NCBI GenBank assembly: GCA_003445735.1 | Contig: DMCR01000115.1 | Span: 1-7,200, forward strand | Origin: Cryomorphaceae bacterium | Lineage (GTDB): Bacteria > Bacteroidota > Bacteroidia > Flavobacteriales > Schleiferiaceae | Reading direction: 5' to 3' | DNA length: 7,200 bases | Part shown: one piece after another, positions 1-6,469 of the stretch | Numbering within the stretch: the stretch's first letter is position 1 | Layout of the letters: each line of letters starts with the position of its first letter | The notes under the pieces: generated by a model | Seen by the model: only the letters and a program-made list of their open reading frames with translations | Told to the model about the DNA's origin: nothing | The model's database searches: none | Position numbers and translations under genes: made by a program

Positions 1-1552
1 CATCAAAGAGCATCAGCCGCGCTATAACATCAACCTCAAGGACGACAAGAGCTATCCGTACATCACCATTCGAAAGGAGCGCTTCCCGCGTATATACGGC
101 TTGAGAAACCTCACGCGCGATGGCAGTGAGTACTATGGCCCCTACCCGTCGGTTAAGTCGATGAAGGCAGTGCTGGAACTCATACGCCAGATGTATCCTA
201 CTCGTACTTGTAAATACAACCTCAGCGCGGAAAATATTGAGGCCGGCAAGTTCAAAACCTGTCTCGAATACCACATCGGGAACTGCAAGGGCCCGTGTGA
301 GAATTTGCAAAGCGAAGAAGATTATATGGCCGATATCGAGGCGGCGAGAAAGATTATCAAAGGCCAATTAGGTTCTGTAAAGCAACACCTCAAAAAGGGT
401 ATGATGGCCCACGCTGAGGCCATGGAATTTGAGCAAGCGCAGCTGTGTAAGGAAAAGCTTGAGGCCTTGGAGAAATATGCCGCGAAGAGTACGGTGGTCA
501 GATTCAGCCTAACCAATATTGATGTGTTCAGCATCAGTATGGATGCGGAGTTTGGGTATGTGAACTACCTCCAAGTCATCGAGGGGGCAATTGTACAGAG
601 CTACACGGTGGAGATTAAAAAGAAATTGGACGAGGAGCCGGCTACCTTCTTACACCTAGCCATCCCGGAAATTCGGGACCTCTTCGGCTCTACAGCGCGT
701 ACCATTTTCACCTCTCACCCTGTGGAACTCGAGATTGAAGGCTCCACCTTCCACGTCCCGCAAAAAGGAGAGAAGCGAAAACTCATCGACCTCAGTATCA
801 AGAACGCCCTGTACTACCGACAAGAAAAGCTCAAGAATATACAAATCGTCGATCCCGACCGTCACCTGAAGCGCATCATGACGCAGATGAAGACCGACTT
901 GCGTATGCCCGTGGAGCCGCGTCATTTAGAGTGTTTCGATAACTCTAACATTCAGGGGACCAGCCCTGCAAGCGCCTGTGTAGTCTTTAAAAACGGTAAG
1001 CCTTCCAAGAACGACTACCGTAAATTCAACATCAAAACGGTCGAAGGTCCGGATGATTTTGCATCGATGGAGGAGGTCGTACACCGACGCTATAAGCGCC
1101 TGTTGGAGGAAGGAGAACCGCTGCCGCAGCTCATTATTATTGATGGGGGCAAAGGCCAATTAGGTGCTGCACTCAAGGCCCTGGAAAGTTTAGGGTTGCG
1201 CGGTAAAATCACCATCATCGGCATCGCCAAACGTTTGGAAGAACTTTACTTCCCCGGCGATCCCTACCCTCTGTATTTGGACAAGCGTTCAGAGACATTG
1301 AAGATCATCCAGCAGGCCCGCGACGAGGCGCACCGCTTCAGCTTGAACCACCACCGCAATAGACGCAGTAAGGGGACTTTCAAGAGTGAGTTGGAAGGCG
1401 TTAAGGGAATTGGACCCGAGACGATCAAGGAATTATTGCGCCAATTCAAGAGCGTAAAACGCATCAAAGCCGCCAGCTTTGAGCAAATCAAAGAAATCGT
1501 GGGTCAAGCCAAAGCAAAGGCGCTCATGGACTATTTCTCGTCCGATAAATAA
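1..1552 (+). CDS. uvrC: UvrABC system protein C, 5'-truncated by the window edge
   Basis: UvrC makes both incisions around a DNA lesion after UvrA/UvrB loading in nucleotide excision repair. The frame is open from base 2, so the true start is off the left edge; the TTG at 101 is internal. About 516 residues are visible against a usual ~600, so most of the GIY-YIG nuclease that makes the 3' cut is missing. Its last part remains: HQPRYN followed by LKDDKSYPYI, with the conserved metal-site Asn at 26-28. Next come four cysteines (codons at 209, 260, 284 and 296) matching the iron-sulfur cluster cysteines reported in E. coli UvrC, then a UVR (UvrB-binding) helical hairpin at about 330-480. The RNase H-like 5'-incision domain keeps its DDH triad: Asp in FDNSN (938), Asp in IIDGGKGQL (1142) and His in DEAHRFSLNHHR (1331). 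Tandem helix-hairpin-helix motifs (GVKGIGPETIKELL) finish the protein. The stop is TAA at 1550-1552. The gene appears intact within the window. Confidence 0.97.
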   Translation, partial: IKEHQPRYNINLKDDKSYPYITIRKERFPRIYGLRNLTRDGSEYYGPYPSVKSMKAVLELIRQMYPTRTCKYNLSAENIEAGKFKTCLEYHIGNCKGPCENLQSEEDYMADIEAARKIIKGQLGSVKQHLKKGMMAHAEAMEFEQAQLCKEKLEALEKYAAKSTVVRFSLTNIDVFSISMDAEFGYVNYLQVIEGAIVQSYTVEIKKKLDEEPATFLHLAIPEIRDLFGSTARTIFTSHPVELEIEGSTFHVPQKGEKRKLIDLSIKNALYYRQEKLKNIQIVDPDRHLKRIMTQMKTDLRMPVEPRHLECFDNSNIQGTSPASACVVFKNGKPSKNDYRKFNIKTVEGPDDFASMEEVVHRRYKRLLEEGEPLPQLIIIDGGKGQLGAALKALESLGLRGKITIIGIAKRLEELYFPGDPYPLYLDKRSETLKIIQQARDEAHRFSLNHHRNRRSKGTFKSELEGVKGIGPETIKELLRQFKSVKRIKAASFEQIKEIVGQAKAKALMDYFSSDK

Positions 1553-1857
1553 GTCTGCCAGCTGTGGTGAAAGAACAGCACCGCAGTTTCGTCGCGATCG
1601 TTGAAGTATTGAATCATGCGTGCCACGGTCGTTATAATCTCCTTAGCCTTTTCGATGCGCTCCTTCAAGATCAGATCTATGCTGTCGATGTAGATGGCTA
1701 CGCCTTCGCCGGCCACCGATAAGTCCTCGGCATCGCGGTCATCGTCCTCCCCGCTGTCGAGGATTTTCACGATGGGCCACTTCAAATCAGCCGCAACCAA
1801 TTCCTCGCGAACCTCATTAACATCAACCACAAACTGTACGGAAATACCTTCAAACAT
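1531..1857 (-). CDS. Unrecognised small acidic protein, 108 residues
   Basis: I do not recognise a family. The protein has no signal peptide or membrane segment and should be cytosolic. An N-terminal part with beta-strand character (GISVQFVVDVNEV) is followed by a strongly acidic stretch at residues 35-45 (SGEDDDRDAED). After that comes GEGVAIYIDSIDLI and an amphipathic helix at about 65-85 (LKERIEKAKEIITTVARMI). The end is YFNDRDETAVLFFHHSWQTYL. The ATG at 1855-1857 lies 23 bp after the stop of the deiodinase-like gene on the same strand, so it is probably the last gene of that operon. Its final codons overlap the 3' end of uvrC by 22 bp in opposite orientation. The balanced, protein-like composition favours a real gene; the competing + frame across 1694-1888 gives low-complexity Ser/Thr-rich sequence. 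The main doubt is that no homology could be tested. Confidence 0.7.
   Translation of the reverse strand: MFEGISVQFVVDVNEVREELVAADLKWPIVKILDSGEDDDRDAEDLSVAGEGVAIYIDSIDLILKERIEKAKEIITTVARMIQYFNDRDETAVLFFHHSWQTYLSDEK
1560..1588 (+). terminator. Possible weak hairpin just after uvrC
   Basis: Seven bases after the uvrC stop, CTGTGGTG (1562-1569) can pair with CACCGCAG (1579-1586) around a 9-base loop. The stem has eight pairs, one of them G-T, and can extend outward by a G-T and an A-T pair. Only TTTC follows, so the U-tract is poor for an intrinsic terminator. The site lies inside the opposing 108-residue reading frame. It is the only terminator-like structure I found at this convergent junction, but a chance hairpin is quite possible. 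Confidence 0.25.
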
Positions 1858-1880
1858 CGAATTTAGATTTGGAACAAAGG

Positions 1881-2543
1881 TCAGATAAAATCACTGATCT
1901 CCCCAAGGTCCTTCTTAGAAATATCCGGGACATGAGCGCCGTCCACAGCATAGCCTACAGGCATCAACAAAAAAGCGCGTTCGTTGGCGGGACGACCTAA
2001 AATCTTGCCCAAAAAATCCATGGGAGAGGGGGTGTGGGTCAAAGTCGACAGACCGGCCGCGTGGATCGCTGCAATCAAGAACCCACAGGCAACACCTACG
2101 CTTTCCTGCACGTAATAATTCTTGGCCTTCTGCCCGTCCTCGTCCACCTCGTAGTTTTTGCGAAACACCACAATCAACCAGGGCGCCGTCTCGAGAAAGG
2201 GCTTCTCCCAATCCGTACCGAACGGCTTCAGATCCTCCAGCCATTGGTCGCTCGCACGACCTCCGTAGAAGGCTCGTTCCTCCTCCTCTGCGGCGAGGCG
2301 AATTTGGCGCTTGACTTCGGGGTCTTGAACCGCCACAAAATGCCAGGGCTGCTTGTTCGCGCCAGAAGGCGCGGAGGCCGCGAGGGCAATTAAGCGCTCG
2401 ATCGTTTGGCGCGACACGGGGAAATCGCTAAACTCCCGAAGTGACCGACGCGTAGATAGCGCACGCTCCACCGCTTCGAACAAGGATTTTGCTTCCTCGT
2501 CGTTCGATGGCCAGGGTTCGTAAGGCTTAAAATTGGGATCCAT
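1881..2543 (-). CDS. Nitroreductase-family flavoprotein, iodotyrosine deiodinase-like
   Basis: The protein has 220 residues, with no signal or membrane anchor, so it should be cytosolic. The nitroreductase fold binds FMN: RRS at 32-34 and SAPSGANKQPWHF at 57-69 match the FMN-binding segments, and the later VQESVGVACGFL, TLTHTPSP and LGRPANE blocks follow the iodotyrosine deiodinase (IYD) branch closely. The lid segment (about 86-116) holds Glu89, Tyr93 and Lys114. Their spacing equals Glu157/Tyr161/Lys182 of human IYD, the residues that grip the amino-acid part of halotyrosine. From family knowledge this predicts FMN-dependent reductive dehalogenation of iodo- or bromotyrosine, or reduction of a related zwitterionic phenol; the natural substrate in bacteria is uncertain. 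BluB and classical NfsA/NfsB nitroreductases lack this triad. The start ATG at 2541-2543 is 19 bp after the ABC ATPase stop. AGGGG lies only two bases from the ATG, too close for a normal Shine-Dalgarno site. The stop is TGA at 1881-1883. Confidence 0.9.
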   Translation of the reverse strand: MDPNFKPYEPWPSNDEEAKSLFEAVERALSTRRSLREFSDFPVSRQTIERLIALAASAPSGANKQPWHFVAVQDPEVKRQIRLAAEEEERAFYGGRASDQWLEDLKPFGTDWEKPFLETAPWLIVVFRKNYEVDEDGQKAKNYYVQESVGVACGFLIAAIHAAGLSTLTHTPSPMDFLGKILGRPANERAFLLMPVGYAVDGAHVPDISKKDLGEISDFI

Positions 2544-2562
2544 TCCCCTAAAATAAGAGACT

Positions 2563-3243
2563 TTATTCGTCGCTCAAGACTTTTCCATCTTCAATGCTTA
2601 TGATGCGACGGGCTTTTTTAATCACTCGGTCGTCGTGCGTCGCAAAAACAAAGGTCATTCTTTCCTTTTTGTTGAGCTTCTCCATAATGTCCAAGAGGTT
2701 GGCCGTGCTGGTCGAGTCCAAGTTCGCGGTGGGCTCGTCTGCCAATACGAATTGGGGTTTGGATGCGAGCGCTCGGGCTACGGCCACGCGCTGCTGCTGT
2801 CCTCCGGATAATTGGACCGGACGTTGCCCTTCCTTCCCCTTCAGCCCCACCGCCTCGAGGAGCTGCTGGGCACGCGCCTCGCGCTCCTCCTTGGGACGGT
2901 CCTGAAGAAGCATAATGAAGCTCACGTTCTCTTTTGCGCTGAGCACCGGAATGAGGTTATAGGCCTGGAACACGAAGCCAATGTTGCGTAAGCGGAAGTC
3001 AATGAGTTCGTTCTCACTCAAGGTGGTGATGTCCACCCCACCAATCTCGATGGTGCCCGAAGTCGGCTGATCCAATCCTCCCAATAGGTTGAGCAAGGTG
3101 GTTTTCCCACATCCTGAAGGCCCTTTGAGGGCAGTGAACTCACCTTCGGTAATGGTCAGGTTGATGCCATTGACAGCGTGCACGGGCACGGCGCCTTCGT
3201 AGACCTTCTCGAGGTTCTTGATTTCAATAACCGGTTTACTCAT
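2563..3243 (-). CDS. ABC transporter ATP-binding protein, LolD/MacB type
   Basis: This 226-residue protein is a complete nucleotide-binding domain of the LolD/MacB/FtsE class and should sit on the cytoplasmic face of the inner membrane. Visible motifs in order are Walker A GPSGCGKT (41-48), the Q-loop VFQAYNLIP (Gln93), signature LSGGQQQR (145-152), Walker B FVLADE with catalytic Glu170, the D-loop NLDS and the H-loop ATHD (His203). All catalytic residues are present, so it should be an active ATPase. It starts 2 bp after the stop of the second permease, and it is the only ATPase beside two permeases. The expected complex is therefore one of each permease with an ATPase dimer, as in LolCD2E. 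The class is clear; whether it is a functional lolD orthologue is not, because MacB-like and other mechanotransmission ABC proteins share these motifs. Confidence 0.95.
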   Translation of the reverse strand: MSKPVIEIKNLEKVYEGAVPVHAVNGINLTITEGEFTALKGPSGCGKTTLLNLLGGLDQPTSGTIEIGGVDITTLSENELIDFRLRNIGFVFQAYNLIPVLSAKENVSFIMLLQDRPKEEREARAQQLLEAVGLKGKEGQRPVQLSGGQQQRVAVARALASKPQFVLADEPTANLDSTSTANLLDIMEKLNKKERMTFVFATHDDRVIKKARRIISIEDGKVLSDE

Positions 3244-3245
3244 AA

Positions 3246-4469
3246 CTATTGGCCACGGATGGCTTCTACAGGGTTCAACTTCAGGGCACGCAAGGCCGGT
3301 AAAATAGCGGCTATGAGTGCTGTGGCCACCACCATGATGGCGATGATAATATAGTATTCCGGAACGATTTCCGGATAGATAATGCTCTGCACGCCAAGTT
3401 CCGCGAGACCTTCTTTTTTGCTGGTTAAATCCACGCCTATGTGCATCATGATTCGAGTACTTAAGTCCCCGAGTACTATGCCAATGGGGCCACCAACAAA
3501 ACCAAGCATAAGTGTTTCGAGCAAAATCATAAGGAAAAGCTTGCTTTTATTCATGCCCACAGCCATCAACATGCCCAATTCTCTTCGGCGTTCCAAAATA
3601 GCCATAAGCATATTGTTGATGATGCCAAAGAGCAAGGCCATCATAATGATTCCTAGTACGAGTACAAGCATAATGGCCATCATATCATCCGCAAAACCCA
3701 GCTCAGGGTTTACCTGTTTCCAACTCATCACACTCAAGTCTTCCGGCAACGCTGACGCTAACTCGATAGTCTTCTCATCCGTATCCACAGTCTCATTATA
3801 CCTGACCAATACCTCATGAACAAGCGGGGCTCCTGTGGTATGCTCGAGATCCTTATGATGTACGTACAGGTGAAACTCATCCCAAGTCGCATTCAGCGTC
3901 TTATAAATACCTGAAACCCGGAATGAGGCGCGACTGAGCGTCCCCTCGGCATCTTGGAAGGTCAAGACCACCTTGCTGCGGAGCTTTAGGCCTAACCTGT
4001 TGGCCAATTTTTCCCCAATAACCAACCTGTTCCGACCGGCAGATTCGAAGAAATCACCTTCCACCAATGTCATGGGAAGCGTGGTTTGTGCACGTTCATC
4101 TTCAGGCCAAACCCCCATAATACGAACAGCACGCGCGCTCTTTACGCTATTAATCATGCCTTGTAGTACCGTACGTTGTGCAGTACCCGCTACAAAAGGT
4201 AAACTTTCCACCTCCGAGCGTAGCTGATACACCGCTGATTCGTCCCCGAGAACAGCCCCTGACACAGGCTCCAGATCAAAAGCTTCACTGTGAATTTGCG
4301 CATGCCCGGTGGTGGTGCCGATGGCAGATGCCGTGCGCTCGTTGTTCATCCCAAAAGAAAATCCAATGATCAAAAGTCCAGCCCAGATGCCAACAGCAAT
4401 TGAACCAATGACAATAAAGGAACGGACCTTAGATCTCCATATGTTACGCCAAGCTACTTTGAAGATCAT
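3246..4469 (-). CDS. ABC permease, FtsX/LolC-E/MacB family (second permease)
   Basis: This 407-residue inner-membrane subunit has the four-helix FtsX layout. A positively charged N-terminus (WRNIWRSKVRS) leads into TM1 at about 17-40. A large periplasmic domain (about 41-262) follows, of the MacB periplasmic core type. Then come TM2 at about 263-290, TM3 at about 310-334 and TM4 at about 372-397. The cytoplasmic ERRRELGMLMAVGM after TM2 is the coupling helix that contacts the ATPase, and the C-terminal LNPVEAIRG is the usual family ending. In this family, ATP hydrolysis moves the periplasmic domain to push or extract a substrate, rather than passing it through a pore. The ATG overlaps the stop of the preceding permease by 4 bp (ATGA), which suggests translational coupling. 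The stop is TAG at 3246-3248. Low sequence similarity to the partner permease points to a heterodimer rather than a recent duplicate. Confidence 0.93.
   Translation of the reverse strand: MIFKVAWRNIWRSKVRSFIVIGSIAVGIWAGLLIIGFSFGMNNERTASAIGTTTGHAQIHSEAFDLEPVSGAVLGDESAVYQLRSEVESLPFVAGTAQRTVLQGMINSVKSARAVRIMGVWPEDERAQTTLPMTLVEGDFFESAGRNRLVIGEKLANRLGLKLRSKVVLTFQDAEGTLSRASFRVSGIYKTLNATWDEFHLYVHHKDLEHTTGAPLVHEVLVRYNETVDTDEKTIELASALPEDLSVMSWKQVNPELGFADDMMAIMLVLVLGIIMMALLFGIINNMLMAILERRRELGMLMAVGMNKSKLFLMILLETLMLGFVGGPIGIVLGDLSTRIMMHIGVDLTSKKEGLAELGVQSIIYPEIVPEYYIIIAIMVVATALIAAILPALRALKLNPVEAIRGQ
4466..4469 (-). other. ATGA stop/start overlap between the two permeases
   Basis: The TGA stop of the first permease (4466-4468) and the ATG of the second (4467-4469) share two bases within ATGA. 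This arrangement usually means coupled translation by reinitiating ribosomes and supports equal production of the two subunits. Confidence 0.9.
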
Positions 4470-5677
4470 GAGCGCATACTTTTAACGGGTTCTAGCTTCA
4501 TGATTTTCCACACAGCATAGGAACTTATAAGGACCCCTATGATAAATACGATGGCCCCATGGTTTAAGTTAATGATGTATGAGGTCGTGGTATAGAGTTT
4601 CGGCTCAAAATCGAACTGCTCAATAGCCTCTTTCATCTGGCCACTGAGATCGATTGGGTTGTACTTGAAATAAAATTGGACCGGCTTAACTAATGTCATG
4701 CCCACTATGGCCCCTCCGAGAGTGAGTATCAGGTTCTCCAATACTGTCACAAAGGCCAGCTTTGATTTTCGCATCCCTATACTAACCAAAATTCCAAACT
4801 CTCGCTCGCGTTCACTCACCATCATGATGACGGTCCCGAGCAACACGAAAGAGATGATGAAATACAAGATAGTGATGAAGATTTGACCTCCTGCCATATC
4901 GGCCTCAATGGTTTGAATGAGCTCTGGAAAAAGCTCCTCCCATTCCAATAGCTCCAGCTCTTCCCCCATCATAGGTTGAAGCGCTTCCTTAACTTCTTTG
5001 TGGTCTACACCAGGCTCAAGGTCTATAACCGCCGTTGTTAGCAAGCCCATACCATTATACATCCATTGCGCCGTTTGAAGGGGCATGAGAACCAATTGTT
5101 TGTTCAATTCAGGGTTTGAGATTTTTGCGATGCCGCTCACCACGAATTGGCCATAAGCACTGGCTCCACGATAACCTTGACTCAAAAACAATAAGGAGTC
5201 GCCCACGACAACTTTTAAAAACTCTGCCAACCCTTCAGAAACTACGACCTGATCCGAACCCGGTTCAAAAACATTCCCAGAAACAATCTGATCTGTAAGC
5301 TGCAATCCAGGCAGCTCATGTTGGGGCTCAATGCCCAGTACCAAGCTTCCTCTATTGTTCTGGTCCATGCTGACCAAGGAAAAGCTTTCCAATCGACGCA
5401 CGACCGAACGGACCCCGTCGACTTCCCGCCATTGATCTGAAGGCAATGTGGCCTGATCCATGCTGAGATCAAGGCTTTGCTCCTCCCAAAATCCTTTTTG
5501 ATGCACTTGGAGGTAACCAAAATTATTGGCTACTATATCATCCACCATGTGCTCCCAAACCCCCACTTGAAAGCTTCTAAGGACGACCGCGAAAATGACA
5601 CAAAACATCACCGCAGCAATGGTGATTGTGCTTCTCACTTTATTACGCCAGATATTTCTCCACGCGAGCTTTAGCAT
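4466..5677 (-). CDS. ABC permease, FtsX/LolC-E/MacB family (first permease)
   Basis: This 403-residue subunit has the same plan as its neighbour. A WRNIWRNKVRS start leads into TM1 (about 15-36), then a periplasmic domain (about 37-262), TM2 (about 264-288), TM3 (about 307-330) and TM4 (about 372-392). The coupling segment after TM2 reads SEREREFGILVSIGM, and the C-terminus is KLEPVKSMRS. Both permeases carry a loop of roughly 40 residues between TM3 and TM4 with a similar (I/V)DL motif (PIDLSG here, GVDLTS in the partner), so they belong to the same subfamily. Their periplasmic domains differ clearly, as LolC and LolE do; in E. coli one of these contacts LolA and the other the lipoprotein. 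Which subunit would do so here cannot be assigned. The ATG at 5675-5677 shares one base with the stop of the LolA-like gene. Confidence 0.93.
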   Translation of the reverse strand: MLKLAWRNIWRNKVRSTITIAAVMFCVIFAVVLRSFQVGVWEHMVDDIVANNFGYLQVHQKGFWEEQSLDLSMDQATLPSDQWREVDGVRSVVRRLESFSLVSMDQNNRGSLVLGIEPQHELPGLQLTDQIVSGNVFEPGSDQVVVSEGLAEFLKVVVGDSLLFLSQGYRGASAYGQFVVSGIAKISNPELNKQLVLMPLQTAQWMYNGMGLLTTAVIDLEPGVDHKEVKEALQPMMGEELELLEWEELFPELIQTIEADMAGGQIFITILYFIISFVLLGTVIMMVSEREREFGILVSIGMRKSKLAFVTVLENLILTLGGAIVGMTLVKPVQFYFKYNPIDLSGQMKEAIEQFDFEPKLYTTTSYIINLNHGAIVFIIGVLISSYAVWKIMKLEPVKSMRS

Positions 5678-5679
5678 TA
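5675..5679 (-). other. TAATG stop/start overlap, LolA-like gene to first permease
   Basis: Read on the - strand, 5679 to 5675 is TAATG: the TAA stop of the LolA-like gene shares its last base with the permease ATG. This ties production of the periplasmic protein to that of the transporter and is the strongest sequence sign that they work together. Confidence 0.9.
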
Positions 5680-6414
5680 CTGCACGAGTTTCATATTGCT
5701 CCGCTCAAAAAATCCTGCTGGAAAAGTGAAATTAAAGTCCAATTCCTTGTAGGTCATCTCGGTATAAAAACCTTCCTTATCTGCCGGCATGATGGTCAGC
5801 TTGGAGGGTAATTCTTGGCCTCCAAGATTTTTGATTTCTTTAGCCAGTAACGTCGTAACCAAATAGTCATCTTCATCATAAAACTCTGTGCGGAGTTGAA
5901 GCGTTTGTTTCACGGAAATATGCGTCACCACTTTCCCCCAAACTACAGCAGCTTCAGGTTTCGGGACCAATTCTATATGATAACAAGGATTCCCTTCAAG
6001 AGAAACCACTCCCAATAACTTATGCTCGTAATCCTCCACCAACGATCCCGCATTGATCAGCGCATCATTGGTAAAATCAGTTCCCATCCAGCTTTGCACC
6101 ATCGCCGCCGGTAGAGCAATAATTTTCCTGATTCCCGGAACATAATGCCAGACCTCATCACCATTGCGCAAAAAAACGGTCCCTTTTTCTCGAGTCGGAC
6201 CTGTAATAAGAATCATGGTCTTGTCCATTCCTTTGTTCCAGATTTTGGCCTCTATGGTACGCTCCCACTTTGGACGCACCGTCCGTATACTAACCTCAGC
6301 TGCTACATCTGCGCTGCCGAGTTTGGCCTCGGCCTCCCGTAATAATTGGGTAGGATTTTGCCCAAAAGAAAGAGCGGATAATAAAAGGAATGTAAGGATG
6401 TGGTTTAGCTTCAT
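5677..6414 (-). CDS. Secreted LolA-like protein (outer-membrane lipoprotein-sorting family)
   Basis: The protein has 245 residues. The N-terminus MKLNHILTFLLLSALSFGQ is a Sec signal peptide, probably cut near residue 18-19. There is no lipobox cysteine, so the mature protein should be soluble in the periplasm. The body resembles the outer membrane lipoprotein-sorting protein family with a LolA/LolB-type half-barrel (the PF17131-like group, from memory). The clearest block is at residues 81-121: NGDEVWHYVPGIRKI, then LPAAM and SWMGTDFTNDAL, the family's usual W-Y-P...RKI...S.MG.DF pattern. The fold is a hydrophobic cup that carries acyl chains of lipoproteins or lipids. The next gene on the strand, overlapping by 1 bp, is an FtsX/LolC-E permease, which suggests it accepts or hands over that transporter's cargo. 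Members of this family also occur beside RND exporters, so lipoprotein cargo is not certain. The start ATG at 6412-6414 is 55 bp after gpsA and has no clear Shine-Dalgarno site. Confidence 0.88.
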   Translation of the reverse strand: MKLNHILTFLLLSALSFGQNPTQLLREAEAKLGSADVAAEVSIRTVRPKWERTIEAKIWNKGMDKTMILITGPTREKGTVFLRNGDEVWHYVPGIRKIIALPAAMVQSWMGTDFTNDALINAGSLVEDYEHKLLGVVSLEGNPCYHIELVPKPEAAVVWGKVVTHISVKQTLQLRTEFYDEDDYLVTTLLAKEIKNLGGQELPSKLTIMPADKEGFYTEMTYKELDFNFTFPAGFFERSNMKLVQ

Positions 6415-6469
6415 CAGTAAGTGTGGTTCTAGGCATAACGCACGACCCCTCGGGATGTTTGCGGTTTCC
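6415..6469 (-). other. 55-bp spacer between gpsA and the LolA-like gene
   Basis: This is the longest non-coding gap in the window. I see no convincing Bacteroidota promoter (a TTTG and TAnnTTTG pair) and no T-rich terminator. The one small inverted repeat (CCCGAGGG core) is too short to call. Read-through from gpsA into the transporter genes is the simplest reading, although a weak internal promoter cannot be excluded. Confidence 0.5.

Noticed and set aside
358..1165. An exact 16-base repeat, CAAAGGCCAATTAGGT, at 358-373 and 1150-1165 within uvrC.
   Set aside because: Both copies encode the same in-frame peptide KGQLG in two conserved UvrC regions (the UVR hairpin and the catalytic IIDGGKGQL), so shared amino acids and codon choice explain it. 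There is no sign of a mobile or regulatory repeat.
101..1552. A uvrC start at the TTG at 101.
   Set aside because: The frame is open to the left edge and the upstream codons encode conserved UvrC residues (HQPRYN, LKDDKSYPYI), so the gene is cut by the window and does not start there.
1694..1888. A 64-residue + strand open frame after uvrC.
   Set aside because: Its product is low-complexity Ser/Thr-rich sequence antisense to the better 108-residue gene, and it runs into the end of the IYD-like gene. It looks like a shadow frame.
1915..2393. Open frames of 109 (-) and 119 (+) residues overlapping the IYD-like gene.
   Set aside because: Both lie within a gene whose family motifs are unmistakable; their products are Arg/Gly/Cys-rich and resemble no family.
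3382..3819. A 145-residue + strand open frame antisense to the second permease.
   Set aside because: It is Ser/Ile/Met-rich, as expected when the complement of a hydrophobic membrane-protein gene is translated, and the permease frame is well supported.
2563..5677. A MacAB-TolC type antibiotic or peptide exporter.
   Set aside because: The ATPase is separate from the permeases, two different permeases are present, and no HlyD-like adaptor or TolC-like protein is in the window. The LolA-family partner fits a Lol-type arrangement better.
6441..6456. A short inverted repeat around CCCGAGGG upstream of the LolA-like gene as a possible terminator or operator.
   Set aside because: The stem would be only about three pairs with a tiny loop and no T-run follows; too short to separate from chance.
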